A stretch of DNA of 64,000 nucleotides from Vitellaria paradoxa (GCA_019916065.1 CM034238.1:40821677-40885676); one strand, 5' to 3'; counted from the stretch's first letter, positions 1 to 11,790 are shown. A program made the numbers and translations. Notes: a model not told the origin generated them from the sequence alone.

Positions 1-1723
1 TGTCAGGCACATAACCGCGTAGCTTCAACTCCCAAGTCAGTTCATTCAAGTACAAATCAATCTCTGTTGATTGTGGATGAGATTTGTCACCCATACAAAA
101 CTGATGAACTTGGTTTCTCAGCTCAAACCAGCTGATACCTGGCTCCTTCTTCACTCTCTTATCTCTCATTGCTTTCCTCACTTCTGAAACATCCTGCCAT
201 CTTTTAGCATGGGCCTGAATATTCGACAGCAGCACATAAGGAGCTGAATCCTGCGGGTCAATCCTAATAACTTCTTCAGCGATCCTTTTTGCCATGTCTG
301 CGTTTTTATGGATTTTACATGCAGATAATAAAGTCTTCCAAATAATCGTGTCTGCCTTTACAGGTATAGCTCTTATAAAAGCTTCTGCTTTCTCCAAAGA
401 GCCTGATCGCCCAAGCAGATCGACCATGCAAGTGTAGTGTTCTAGTTGAGGCTTCAGTCCATATTTTTCTACCATCAAGTTAAAGAATTCGATCCCTTTA
501 TCTTTTAATCCACAATGACTACAGGCATAAAGCAAGCTCAAGAATGTAATATTGTTTGCTTCCAACCCTTCCTGCTCCATTTGATTGAACAACTTAATGG
601 CTTCCTCCCCCTTCCCATGGAAACCATAAGCAGCAATCATTGAACTCCACAAGACAACATCAGCTTCTTCCCTTTCTAAGAAAGCTTTTACAGAATCATC
701 CAAACAGCCACATCTAGAATACATACTAATCAGTGAACTAATCACACCAACAACTGAACCAGTACCGGCTTTTATTGCCTCTGCATGAATCTGTTGGCCT
801 TGTCCAAGTGTTGCTAACTCCGAACACGAACTTATTACACTCACAAAAGTAATTTTGTCAGGCCTGAAACCTGCCATTTTCATAATATTATACTGATCCA
901 AAGCTCCTTCAGAATACCCATTTTGAGCCCTTCCTGCAATAAGGGTGTTGCAAGCAACCACATTGCGAATCGGCATTGCTTTGATCACTCCCTCCCCTTC
1001 TCGCATACTTCCAGACTTCATGTACATGTGAGCCAAAGAACTCCCAACAACCAGATTAAGCTCAAACCCAGACTTCACCACATAACCATGAACCTGCCTA
1101 CCAGTGTTCAAATCTTTCAGACCTGCACAACCTCGAAGAACACTGCCCAGAGTGAAATCATCTGGCATGAACCCCAAACTGTGCATCTGAGAAAAGAAAC
1201 TCAATCCCTCCATGTTAAACTCAAATTGGGTCATGCCCGCAACCATGGCATTCCATGTTGCAAGATTTCGTTCCGGCATTTGATCAAACACCTGACGCGC
1301 ACACTCTAGATCACCATTTTGAAAGAACCCACCGATCAGAATGTTGCAAGACATGACGTTCCTCTTCGGCATTAAGCCGAACAGTGTGACGGCGGTTTGT
1401 AACTCTCCGAACTTGGCATAGGCGTTGAGTAAGTGATTGGACACAAACTTGATTGAGGAAGACCCAGATGTGATAATGAGAGAATGGAGCTGTTTGGCGA
1501 GTGATAGTGACTGGGTTTGTATGGATCCTTGGAGGAGATGAGAGAAGAGAGATGGGTCTGACCATATCTCTGATATGAAAGCCTCGAATGCTTCTTTGAG
1601 GCGGCCTCTGGAGCAGAGATCAGTCAACTCGGTCTGAGTTCTGCAGGTTTTTGTAGAGAGAAAGCGAGGTGATGGAATGCGCAGTGAGATGCAGCCGAGA
1701 GGCCTGAGCCAAGACTTACCCAT
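1..1723 (-). CDS. PPR-DYW gene A, 3' end beyond the window
   Basis: Organelle RNA-binding pentatricopeptide (PPR) protein of the PLS class, expected to specify C-to-U editing in mitochondria or plastids. I read one open frame on the minus strand from ATG at 1723-1721 to the window edge, 574 codons with no stop. The N-terminus (MGKSWLRPLGC) is basic and could be a targeting peptide. From about residue 75 (AKQLHSLIITSG) there are successive PPR repeats, such as NVMSCNILIGGF and NLATWNAMVAG. Next come the E region and the PG box (PGISWFEL, about residue 527). The sequence runs out at GYVPD, where a DYW domain should begin; the duplicate at 12654 has that domain, ending in DYW. From memory the protein resembles Arabidopsis At2g41080. 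It has no intron, as is typical. It is divergently transcribed from PPR gene B with about 1.4 kb between the starts. Some reading frames on the opposite strand here are only shadows. Confidence 0.9.
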   Translation of the reverse strand, partial: MGKSWLRPLGCISLRIPSPRFLSTKTCRTQTELTDLCSRGRLKEAFEAFISEIWSDPSLFSHLLQGSIQTQSLSLAKQLHSLIITSGSSSIKFVSNHLLNAYAKFGELQTAVTLFGLMPKRNVMSCNILIGGFFQNGDLECARQVFDQMPERNLATWNAMVAGMTQFEFNMEGLSFFSQMHSLGFMPDDFTLGSVLRGCAGLKDLNTGRQVHGYVVKSGFELNLVVGSSLAHMYMKSGSMREGEGVIKAMPIRNVVACNTLIAGRAQNGYSEGALDQYNIMKMAGFRPDKITFVSVISSCSELATLGQGQQIHAEAIKAGTGSVVGVISSLISMYSRCGCLDDSVKAFLEREEADVVLWSSMIAAYGFHGKGEEAIKLFNQMEQEGLEANNITFLSLLYACSHCGLKDKGIEFFNLMVEKYGLKPQLEHYTCMVDLLGRSGSLEKAEAFIRAIPVKADTIIWKTLLSACKIHKNADMAKRIAEEVIRIDPQDSAPYVLLSNIQAHAKRWQDVSEVRKAMRDKRVKKEPGISWFELRNQVHQFCMGDKSHPQSTEIDLYLNELTWELKLRGYVPD

Positions 1724-3137
1724 ACATCTGGGTTCGCTTGGCGAGCATTGCAATAAGCTGGAGGCCTATCTAGCAAACTGAACGATTTTGACTGTGAAAA
1801 GGTTTTGGAGTATCTTGTGAAGTTTAAAAGGCATCCGAATAAAATTTAAAATTTCTTTACTATTTAAGAATAAAATTTTGTTGAGTTGAATAAAGCATAT
1901 AATTTATTTTTAATCTAAATTCAAAGTACGTATTTTTATATATTTTTATATTTTCATTTTTATTATGTGATTAATAACATAATTTTGTACCAGATTAAAT
2001 TTGAAATCTAGTTATGTGTAATTTAATTTTCATTAATATATAATAAGTAATAATGAGTTTCAAATGTTATCAGATTTGATACTCCAAAATATTAAAATTA
2101 TTGTAAACATGTTCCCAATTAAAATAATGACAAATTGTCCCACGTAATATAAATTATTTGTATTACTATATGTGTAAGTATAATATTTATATATTATAAA
2201 ATTTACCGGTCCTCATGAAGTAATGGGTACTTGAATTCAAAATTAATTAGATAAATAAATCTAAAAACTGTTAATTGTATTTTTTGTGATTGGATTAGGT
2301 CTAAATCCAGTCCATCAATCTATCAATCGTGCTAGTTATAATTATACTATAATAATAAAAAAATACTAGAGTTAGTTGGTGAACCAATAAAATTTAGTTA
2401 TTTTCTTTATTTTCTTCTATTACTAACAATTAACTGCCCATAATTATGTATAACACGAAAACTTATACAAGTAATTTTTCAAAAATTATTGCTTATATAC
2501 ATAAATTTTGATTAAAAACTTTTCTATATTTTCTTTAATACCCTTGCTTATATTTTGAAAAACAACAATGTTATCTCATTTTAGAGAGTGTTAAGAAATG
2601 TATAAACACTTGTAAATTTATCATTTAAATATAATTTAATTTGAAAAATATCATTATCACATCATTCTGACAACATTTTATGCTAATTATTATGACAAAA
2701 TATAATATTTCTTTTAAATAATATTTATACTATAATAAATTCGTCAATTTGAAGAATATATTCATGATGAAGTCATCATTTATAATAGCATAATTAAGGA
2801 ATAGATACTCTGGACAATAAAAAAAATAAGACAGAGATATAAAAAATAAGGCACATTTAAATACGTTATTCATATTGAAAAGTCATCAAAACAAAAGATA
2901 GATTTGAAGTAGAAGACTTATCTCAAGTACATTCTTTCGATTGATGACTTTAACAGTGACCCATTTACATAATATAACTTTTGACTTGACTTATTTGAGA
3001 AATTCAGCTTTTTAAGTAAAGACTTTGGCCAATCTCTTGAAAATATAGGCAGCAATGCATTTAGTTATAAATGAATAAGTAGCTAGTAAAATTAAAGCTA
3101 AATAATGTAGTGCCGACGGCACCAACAGGTGCCCGCT
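1724..3137. other. Divergent intergenic region between PPR-A and PPR-B
   Basis: About 1.4 kb of AT-rich sequence lies between two divergent start codons, so it must hold both promoters. No TATA box or operator can be assigned with confidence. Parts of it align with 14600-18930 in the second block copy, for example the stretch around 1865-1925 with 15580-15650. There it is expanded by insertions, so this is the ancestral, shorter form or a deleted one. Confidence 0.6.
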
Positions 3138-5036
3138 ATGAGCAGACCGCTCTGGACGTATAGCGTCACAAACAGACTTTTACACGTTCGAAGCCACGTC
3201 AACCCAACCCCAGCCCCAACCTCTTCATGGAACACCCAGCTGAGAGAGCTGGCCAAACAAGGCCACTACCAACAAGGCTTCGACCTCTACCGCCGCATTC
3301 TCCGCTCCGGCGACTCTCCCAATGCCTTCACTTTCCCTTTCGTTCTCAAGGCCTGCGCCGCCCTCTCGCTGCCTGTCTCCGGCGCACAGCTCCACGGGCA
3401 CGTCGTCAAGGCCGGGTGCGAATCCGAGCCGTTTGTGCAAACCGCGTTGATTTCTATGTACTGTAAATGTTGTTTGGTCGGCCATGCGCGCAAACTGTTT
3501 GATGGAAGTCCCCACGCGAGAACCTTGACTGTTTGCTACAACGCTTTGATTGCCGGCTACAATTGTAATTCCCGGTTACCGGACGCAATTACGCTGTTTT
3601 GTCGAATGAGGGAAGTGGGTGTGTCGGTTAATGCCGTTACCATTTTGGGTCTAATACCGGGTTGTGCCATTCCAATGCACTTGGTTTTTGGGATGTCTGT
3701 TCAATGTTTAAGTGTAAAGTGTGGGTTGGATATTGACTTGTCTGTTAGTAATTGTTTTCTTACAATGTATGTTCGATGTGGGTCGATGGAGTTTGCTCGG
3801 AACTTGTTCGATGGTATGCCTGAAAAAGGGTTGATCACCTGGAATGCAATAATTTCTGGGTATGCACAGAATGGGCTTGCTACCCAAGTTTTGGAACTTT
3901 ATCATGAGATGGAGTCATCAGGGGTTTCTCCTGACCCTGTGACGCTTGTTGGAGTTCTATCATCTTGTGCTAACCTCGGTGCTCAAAGAATTGGTATTGA
4001 GGTAGAACAAAGAATAGAATATAGCAATTTTGGACTTAATCCATTCCTGAAAAATGCTTTGATTAATATGTATGCTAGATGTGGTAACTTGGTGAAAGCT
4101 CGTGCTATTTTTGATCACATGCCAGAGAGAAACTTAGTCTCGTGGACAGCAATTATAGGTGGGTATGGAATGCATGGACAAGGAGAAATTGCTGTGCAAC
4201 TCTTCAATGAGATGATCAAGGACGGCATTCAACCTGATGGAGCAGTGTTTGTTAGCATTTTGTCTGCGTGTAGCCATGCAGGATTGACTGATAGGGGTTT
4301 GCATTATTTTGCTCTAATGGAGAGGGATTATGGGCTGCACCCAGGTCCAGAGCACTACTCTTGCATTGTGGATCTCCTAGGTCGAGCTGGTCGACTTGCA
4401 GAAGCTCAGGAGCTCATTGAATCAATGCCTGTGGAACCCGATGGGGCTGTGTGGGGGGCCCTTTTGGGCGCTTGTAAGATCCATAGAAATGTCGAGCTAG
4501 CAGAGCTAGCTTTTGACCGAGTCATCAAACTTGAACCTTCGAATATTGGCTACTATGTTTTGATGTCAAACATTTACACTAATGCAAATATTTCAGAGGG
4601 GGTGTTAAGAGTTCGAACGATGACAAGAGAACGGAAGCTTAAGAAGGATCCTGGGTGTAGTTATGTTGAGCACGAAGGTAAGACTTACCTCTTTATGGCT
4701 GGGGATAGAATTTATCCTCAAAGCGAGGAGATGTATAGAATGTTGGACAGGTTAGAAGTTTTAGTGCAGGAACTTGGTGGGTCTAAGAAATCTGACCAAG
4801 AGAGGAATGAAGAGTTTATGGGAGTGCACAGCGAAAAGTTGGCTATTGCATTTGGGCTCTTGAACACTAGCGTAGGAACGGAGATTCTTGTGATAAAGAA
4901 CTTGAGGATATGTGGAGATTGTCACTTGTTTATTAAGTTTATTAGCAAGATTGTGGATCGTAGGTTTGTTGTTAGAGATGCAACTCGTTTCCACCATTTC
5001 AAGGATGGAGCATGTTCTTGTAATGATTACTGGTAA
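3138..5036 (+). CDS. MEF10: PPR-DYW gene B, MEF10-like RNA editing factor
   Basis: Intact single-exon gene for a PLS-class PPR protein with E and DYW domains, 632 residues. The plant start is ATG at 3138; the in-frame GTG at 3129 is not a start. The N-terminus (MSRPLWTYSVTNRLLHVR) is rich in Arg and hydroxylated residues, as in mitochondrial presequences. PPR repeats run from about residue 30 to 480 (ALISMYCKC, LITWNAIISGYAQNG, LVSWTAIIGGYGMHG). The PG box is near residue 503 (DPGCSYVEH). The DYW deaminase-like domain has the HSE motif (HSEKLAIAFG, about 562), a zinc-binding CGDCH motif and the C-terminal CSCNDYW. From memory it closely matches Arabidopsis At3g11460 (MEF10), so a role in mitochondrial C-to-U editing is likely; the orthology is inferred. 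A broken copy lies at 18932-21435. Confidence 0.92.
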   Translation: MSRPLWTYSVTNRLLHVRSHVNPTPAPTSSWNTQLRELAKQGHYQQGFDLYRRILRSGDSPNAFTFPFVLKACAALSLPVSGAQLHGHVVKAGCESEPFVQTALISMYCKCCLVGHARKLFDGSPHARTLTVCYNALIAGYNCNSRLPDAITLFCRMREVGVSVNAVTILGLIPGCAIPMHLVFGMSVQCLSVKCGLDIDLSVSNCFLTMYVRCGSMEFARNLFDGMPEKGLITWNAIISGYAQNGLATQVLELYHEMESSGVSPDPVTLVGVLSSCANLGAQRIGIEVEQRIEYSNFGLNPFLKNALINMYARCGNLVKARAIFDHMPERNLVSWTAIIGGYGMHGQGEIAVQLFNEMIKDGIQPDGAVFVSILSACSHAGLTDRGLHYFALMERDYGLHPGPEHYSCIVDLLGRAGRLAEAQELIESMPVEPDGAVWGALLGACKIHRNVELAELAFDRVIKLEPSNIGYYVLMSNIYTNANISEGVLRVRTMTRERKLKKDPGCSYVEHEGKTYLFMAGDRIYPQSEEMYRMLDRLEVLVQELGGSKKSDQERNEEFMGVHSEKLAIAFGLLNTSVGTEILVIKNLRICGDCHLFIKFISKIVDRRFVVRDATRFHHFKDGACSCNDYW

Positions 5037-7261
5037 CTGTTCAACAAAATGTTAATTTTGTCCATTTTGAGAACCAAATAAAAGTGTGACCCACTCTTCA
5101 ATTGGGTCATTAAGTTTTATAGACATATTTTACTCCAAGAGAAGATTAGCGTGGTATATTCAGTTGCTCAAAATGAATAAAAACAATAAATGGAAAAAAT
5201 AGGTCCAAAATGATATACTTGAATAAGTAATCTCGTATTGGAATAAAAAAAAAAAAACTATTAAAACTGTAATGTTAAATAGTTGACTTTATTAAAACAA
5301 TGTAATTTTAATAAATAATTACAATGTTCAAAACTCTGTCATTTTGAACAAGTCTTCTTCAAGTACATCTTTTTAGAAATAGAGAATAAACTATATGTTC
5401 ATGAACAGAGATGACTGTTCCATTGGTGACTTTTTCGATAGGCACTTACTCTCTATAAATTCTCCGCGACAGATTTTATTCATTCAAGTTTGTTTTCTTC
5501 TGCATTATTGCATTAGAATTTGAGAGTACAAAAACACTATTTTAGTTCGTTGTGCAAATACTTTACTGTGTTGCTTATATTTTTTGCGTTCGATCATTGT
5601 ATTCTGAGAGGCAAACATTCGAAAAATTTAATAGCACCAGTGTAGAGGTTGAATTTGTCTTAAGAACAATATCTAATATTAGCCTCACAATCAATCATAT
5701 TCATCCTGTCTAGGTTTTTTCGAAGTTTACCGTTGCTTTTTCTATAATTGTGATACAATAAACACAAGCATAATAAGACAGAATATTATAATCTAGAATA
5801 ATAATAATTTATTATTAAATTATGTTTGTTATTAATATATTTTATTAAAATTAATTATTATTAAAAATAAATAATTTATAATATTTTATTTAATCAAAGT
5901 AATTTTATAAATAATATTTTTTATTAAAATAAAATAATTACTGTTAACAGAATTACATTACCAAATGTGTAAATAATATTTTTTTATAAAATAATTACTG
6001 TTAATAAAATTACATTACTAAACGTGTTTTCTATTTTTATATTAAAGGGAAAAATAACAATTAAAAACAAAAAATAGAAAACCGCTACATATAAATAGAA
6101 AGACATAAGTGTTACCCAGCAGTTCCTATATGTCAAAATCAAACAACTGTGACAAAACTATAAAAACACCATTTGAGCCTAAATTGGGTCGATTTGGGTC
6201 TGTATAGTCTAAGGCTATCCATTCTACATCAATCCCATTTACTTCAAGAGAATTCATTATTGAATTCAAATATGGATACACCGTTTGTCGGTCACATTTA
6301 ACAAAATTTAATTCTCAATTAAAAAAAAGTCTCTAAAAATTCCATAAATAATAAATACCAAAAATAAAATTTTAAAGTAAAATCTTCCATTCCGGCACTG
6401 TTTGGAGTGCCACCAAAAAAAAAAAAAAAAAAAAAACACAAATCTTCAACATCTATAAATAACTCAAATTCTCTATTATATATTTATATTTTTTCGTCTT
6501 TACTAATTTAAAAAAAATTTAATATTTTACTAAAAAAAAAAACTGAAAAAAGATTAACTAAGTGCGTAATTTTTTTTTGACAATCATATCTTTCGAGTCG
6601 AAAATTTTTAAACAAGTACTATTGTCGCTATTTTACACGATTTTTTTAATCCATCAAAACAGATTTAGAAAACTGCTCTAGCGATTTTGGCATTGTGTGA
6701 GACTTTTTGAATCTGTTAGAACGGATTTGAAAAATCGCTCTAATAGTTTACCATTGCCGAGAGAGAGAGTAGAACTATGGTGCAGAACATTGAGTGATGA
6801 TTTTTTGAATCTGTTAGAACAGATTTGGTAAACTGTTTTAACGGTTTGAGCATTGTTCATTTCCAAAAAATAAGATTTGAAAAAAAAAAAAAAAAAAGAA
6901 ACATCAAATGCTATTCTTTATCCCAAACCATGTTTTATCTTTTTTTTTTTTTTTTATTACTCCAAACGCACACTCAATAGCTTGACTATGTTCCCCACCA
7001 AAAAGAAAATAACACATGATTGAATAACTGCTATTATCAAATTCATTTATATACATGTGTGGTTCAGGAAAGCTTTGAACCTTTGTATGAAATCCCTAGG
7101 ATCTTTCTGTTTGATGTCTATCCAAATTTAAACCTATTCTGGTGCAATAAAACTGAAAATGCTCAAAAGACATAGAACTATGATACAACATTGGGCTAAA
7201 TAAGTCAATACCACAAAAAAAATAACCTATCAAAAAAAATTCCAAAAAAAACAAAGATCAA
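5037..7261. other. AT-rich spacer downstream of PPR-B with partial homology to 22240-22690
   Basis: No gene was recognised. The first part should contain the PPR-B 3' UTR. From about 6170 the sequence aligns with the 3' flank of KEA3 at 22240-22690: shared stretches around 6190-6310 and 22250-22390, and around 6985-7140 and 22465-22690. That shows it belongs to the duplicated block. Three degenerate direct repeats of about 55 bp lie at 6642-6860, and there are several poly-A and poly-T runs. Confidence 0.6.
6642..6860. repeat. Three degenerate ~55-bp direct repeats
   Basis: Three units share the pattern of a T-run, then GAATCTGTTAGAAC, AGATTT, a GCTCTAA-like stretch and GCATTG. They begin near 6642, 6705 and 6801. 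The first unit is the most diverged. No coding or mobile signature was seen. Confidence 0.55.
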
Positions 7262-8107
7262 ACAGAACTATAGTAGTTTACACAAGGCATTGATGGATCT
7301 GCCTCATTTCTCTCTCCCTCAGCATCTTCACTGCTAAATCCCATCTAAATCCTCAGATTGAAGGAGGCCGTCATCGTGTGATGGTTGATCTGCTTCCCCC
7401 CACAAACTTTAGATATGGCCTTGCTGTGTCTAGGGGTGCACAAAATACCCGAACAACCCGAAAATCGAACCAATCTGATCAATTTGGTTTGGGTTAGTTT
7501 GGATTTATACTGTTTTGGGTCGGTTCTGGGTTGAAAAATTGTAAAATCGATTTTTTCAGTTCGGTTCTCGGATCGGTATATTTTGAACCCAAACCAACCC
7601 GAAACCGAACTAAACCGAAAATACCCGAACCAACCCGAAAATTTAATATATATAATTATATATTATATAATTTATAATATATAAAATAAAAGGGAGTTAG
7701 GGTTCCATTTATAATATTATGGGATTATATCTTATTATGGATTGTATTAAATGTTACCTTTTTTTTTTAAGTGATTTTATGAAATTGTATTTTATTTTAA
7801 CTTGTACTAAATGTTGCCTTCTTTAATGGATCCGACCCAACTCGGAAATGGACCCGATCCAACTCGAAAATTGTCTAAACCGAAAATGGGCTCGACCCAA
7901 CCCAAAATGATCTAACCCGAAAACCGAACCGAACCAAACCAACCCAATTTTTTCGGTTCGGTTTGGTTTGGTTCTAATTTAAAATCGGTTCGATTTCGGG
8001 TTCAAATTTTAAAAATCGAAAAAAAAATCGGTTCAGTTCCGGGTTAGGTACAAACCCGAACCAATTCGACCCATGCACACCCCTAGCTGTGTCTGGTTCA
8101 CCCTCAA
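7262..8107 (-). pseudogene. KEA3: Relic of the KEA3 last exon, split by a MITE
   Basis: This stretch matches the terminal exon of the functional KEA3 gene (22754-23044). Shared blocks include one starting TTACACAAGGCATTGATGGA (near 7280 and 22774) and the segment around 7350-7430 matching 22885-22975. Relative to the intact exon it has lost about 40 bp near 7340, carries frame-breaking differences, and is interrupted by a MITE at 7431-8085. The homology resumes at 8094-8107 and then stops. No upstream KEA3 exon is present on this side, so the fragment cannot encode an antiporter. It marks the far end of block copy 1. Confidence 0.85.
7431..8085. mobile_element. hAT-type MITE, 655 bp, TSD gctgtgtc
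   Basis: The element has terminal inverted repeats, TAGGGGTGCA at the left and TGCACACCCCTA at the right. It is flanked by a perfect 8-bp target duplication, gctgtgtc (7423-7430 and 8086-8093). The intact KEA3 exon has the empty site with a single gctgtgtc. Eight-base duplications and TAGGGGTG ends are typical of non-autonomous hAT elements. The interior is full of AACCGAACC and GGTTTGGTT motifs on both arms, so it could fold on itself. No transposase frame was seen. Confidence 0.9.
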
Positions 8108-8526
8108 ATAGAACATTTTGCATTAGGGCACTTTTGTCCTAAGATAGGAAAATTTTAACTAGATTGCGGGAGAAAAATTAAAGTAGCTAATATGCCCAAA
8201 ATTTTTTCATTAAATGAAATTATAAATTTAATATTTTTGGCTAGTTATTATTATTTACAATTTGAAATGACATAATTCTCGTGATAAAAAAAAGCATTTA
8301 TAGTTTTAGACAAACATTCTTAGGCAAGAACGAAGTTATGTGAGAACTATAGAGAGCCTTGGCTCCCTCAAAATTGCCAAAAATACTATAAGTGTTTTAT
8401 ATTTTGTAATTAAAAATTTTTAAATATAAGTAGTTGGTCCCACTATGTTAAACTTCACTCTATCTATTGTAGTTTTGGTAGATATAGACATTTTTGCTCA
8501 CCCTTCTGTTATTAATAGGAATTGCC

Positions 8527-8647
8527 CGTGCCTAGGAATGGATCTAAGATTTTCATTAGGGGGGCACGAGACACCAAACATCTAATAAGAAGATAACAAA
8601 TTTCCTCGTGATCAAGAGTAGGATAGAAACAAATTACTTTTAGAAAG

Positions 8648-8682
<35 letters not shown>

Positions 8683-9103
8683 TGACATTGAAGCCGTCGT
8701 ATACTTTTCACAGTATCTGAAATTTAATAGGAAATTAAGAATGTCCCTCGTTTTAAAAATAATATAATTATTATTAAGTTTTATTTTTTTATAAAATTTA
8801 TTATATTATATGTTATATTTCTAGATATTATGCACAAAAATATTCAATAATGCAGTAAGAAAATATACTTTATTTCACAAAAAAATATTTAAGTTTGATT
8901 CTTGTACACTTCTTAATTTTTTATTAAAAAAATTTGAAGTAATCTTACCTTTTTATTGAGGCCAAAATACCTAATTTTGAATTAATTTAATTTTTTTAAT
9001 AAAGCTACAGTACCAATGATATTTTCGTAATTTTACGTCTAAAATCAAGGGGGTCACTTGCTGCCTTTGCCTCTACATGGCTATGCCCATGCCCATGCCT
9101 ACA
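8527..9103. repeat. Degenerate DNA-transposon-like repeat (tentative)
   Basis: The left end (GTGCCTAGGAATGGATCTAA, then a G-run and CACGAG) and the right end (a G-run, CACTTGCTGCCTTTGCC, then repeated ATGCCC) resemble the two ends of a common plant AT-rich element with G-rich subterminal regions. The centre is AT-rich and holds a 31-base T run. No target duplication could be fixed. Confidence 0.3.
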
Positions 9104-10652
9104 AACAAAAAAATATAATTAAACCTACAAAGAGTTTAAATGTAAATTTGTAAACAATTCTGCGTGAAAAACTATAAAAATAGTTTATAAAAATAAAATT
9201 ACTAATCAAAAGAGACCAAGGATAATGTAACTATAATTCAAACACACATAAACTACAATCATCAAGTTTATATGAAAAATTGTAAAAATAATCTGTAAAA
9301 ATAAAAACAACTAACCAAAAAAGATCATAGATTATGCATATTACTAACCAATATTATTAAAATCTTGATTCAAATATTAAAATATTACAATTTTATGATG
9401 TTAGAGTAACGTGGAGTGTGAGAAGCTAATGTGGAGTGTATTTATCTTCCCATTTGCATATCAAAAAAAAAAAAAAAAAAAAAAAAAGCTCTAAATGAAG
9501 AAGCATAATAGACTAGATTTTCATATTATAGGTATTGGATGAAATTTTATAATTTTGTGATTCGATTTTACAATTCGATTTTTTAGACGCTCTATTGATT
9601 TTAAGTAAAATTTCGATTTTAACAACCTTAACTATAATTTAAACATACCTTGACCTAACATTGTAATAATGAAAAATAATTAAAAAAGAGGAAAAGAAAG
9701 CATCAATTAATTAAATAACCAAAGTCTAAACCTAATTCTTAAGCTTCCTTACTATGTAAATAACACAAAGAGTGTAAAATTGTATATTTCAAAATTTTAA
9801 GTTTTATGTATAATTAAAATTGAAATTGTAATTTAAATGTTTATTTTTAAAGAAAATTAAAGTTTAAATAATAATTTTTTCAATAAAAATTTTAATTGAC
9901 TTTGTCTAATAGATATTCATATAGCATTTAATAAATGTGTAAAATTTTATTATTTATTACAAATTTTATCACATTTTTAAAAATTAATTTAAAAACTTTT
10001 GCAAAAAGTATGAGAAAAGTGACAGAGTGTGTTTTCATATGAAATAATTGAAAAGATAACTAAAGTAAAAAAAAAAAAAGAAATAATCTTGCCAATTGAA
10101 TAAATTTAACGGTTGAACATATCTAAAATTAAAATTTTTAAACTTCTTTATTATATAGATTTGTGTCGTACTTGTCATTCGACCTAATTTTTAAAGAGTA
10201 TAATAAATTTTATTGTCATTTATATTTTTAACAATCATCTAAAAATAAAATTTATTTTCTTTCATTTTTTAACTTATTCAAATAAAAAATAATTTATTTT
10301 ATTTCTTTTTCATTACAAATTTTTGTCATAACTCTCAACTCATTCAGTAGGGTTCTACATTAATTTTTCAGTTCTTATAATTTAGTTATATATTTTAAAT
10401 ATAATGTAATGAAATAAAATGTAAGGAAAAATATTTTTATAGCATAAAATAATATTTATTTATATTAATAGATGATTGTAGTTTTAATGAAAATGCTATG
10501 CTTACTTCATTCAAATTACATACTTGGTTACACACTGATCAAAACGGCGTCATTTTATACTTAAAAAAAAAAAAAAAATTAAAGCCAGATCGGGGAGCCC
10601 CACCTCCCTCACTCCCGCATTCTCGTTTCCTCCATTTGCTCATAGAAAAGAG

Positions 10653-10835
10653 ATGACTAAGGAGACCATGTCCGCTGGCTTAACCTTTGACGTCGACCAC
10701 CACCATCAAATTAACGGAGTTAAACCACGTCCTACAAAACCGCTTCTGAGCAAGACAAATCGATCGACCATCTTCTTCAAATTCGGGGACCCTTCTGGTA
10801 AAAGCTTATCAACTCTTCTTCTTCATTTTTTTTAA
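10653..10835 (+). other. Possible orphan first exon, unknown product
   Basis: A 60-codon ATG frame sits in an unusually GC-balanced patch, preceded by a C-rich leader at 10590-10650. The segment MSAGLTFDVDHHHQINGVKP up to FKFGDPSG looks coding in composition. A splice-donor-like CTG|GTAAAA lies at about 10796-10802, after which coding character is lost. No downstream exon was recognised before the PPR-A pseudogene. I do not recognise the protein. It may be a captured first exon, a gene fragment, or chance. Confidence 0.3.
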
Positions 10836-11329
10836 AGGGGCAAAATGATATCGTTTTGGTTAGATTGTAAACTGCAGGAGTAGGCGTAGCATTTTTGTAG
10901 TTTTAGTAGTATAAAAATAAATTTTATTTTATAACTTAATCAAACAAAAAAATAATTTATTTCGTTTCCCTACCTCCCCAACCACAAACCTCCTCAAACA
11001 TTCCAATAAAATTCTTTTAAACAGTATATAATCTAAATTGCATTTTGCTCAAAAATTCCTACTCCCAACATGAGCACGTCTAATTGGAATGAATGCTGAT
11101 GATCAATTGAACAACTTGTGGTACCGAGTTAGCACAACTCATAACAAAATGCAACGAATTTATAAATACAATGTTCATGAAATCATCTCATGCCGAGATA
11201 CATTTTTTTTTTCTTTATATGCGCCGAGATACCCATTTTAATCAAATTATTTAAACCATGGTCAAAGGGTTGCAAATGAATTGATTTGTTGATGAATAGA
11301 TACACTCGACTTGTTTATTTAATAAATGA

Positions 11330-11790
11330 GAAGGTGCACCCGACTAAGCAAGTTCGCCTGAACGACTATCATCACTTAAGCCGACCAAACAAGATGGACC
11401 TCGCTCAAGCCGGACGATCATTGCATTAAGGATAAGAATGATTACATCACAATCACGTGTATAACCATTTTCTAGCATATTCCGTGATTTGCATTTGTGA
11501 CAGTGCTGCCTACTGTTTAATGGTTTTGATAATTAATTACGAGAACAGACCTTAAGATCCACAATACAAGTGGCATAATCTGATTGGGTAGAAGCATGAT
11601 TGTGCGAGACTCATCTGCATTTTGCCTATGCAAGTCTTGCACCTATATATACACATTATCTTCTCAAGTACACAGGTATAGACACTCTCGCTTTACTGAA
11701 ACTCTTTCAAAATACTTTCTCAATTTTTTTACTGACTTAAGTATCAAAGACTCTTTGGTAGGCACCACACCGGTGTACTAAACAGCTTTC
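11330..11790 (+). mobile_element. LTR-like fragment, Ty3/Gypsy type (tentative)
   Basis: The stretch has a promoter-like CCTATATATACAC (about 11641). It is followed by a segment ending GGCACCACACCGGTG (about 11759-11774), which resembles the 3' part of LTRs from Tat-type Gypsy elements. No primer-binding site, partner LTR or coding domain was found next to it, so it would be a solo or truncated LTR. Confidence 0.35.

Noticed and set aside
923..1309. 128-residue frame on the plus strand, repeated at 13835-14221
   Set aside because: It is the antisense shadow of PPR-A and its pseudogene; its conservation follows from the real gene on the minus strand.
1311..1565. 84-residue minus-strand frame starting MVRPISLL
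   Set aside because: It is an out-of-frame reading of PPR-A; the true frame runs from 1723 without a stop.
3129..3137. GTG start extending PPR-B by three codons
   Set aside because: Plant genes start with ATG; the ATG at 3138 follows at once, and the pseudogene copy also has ATG at the same place.
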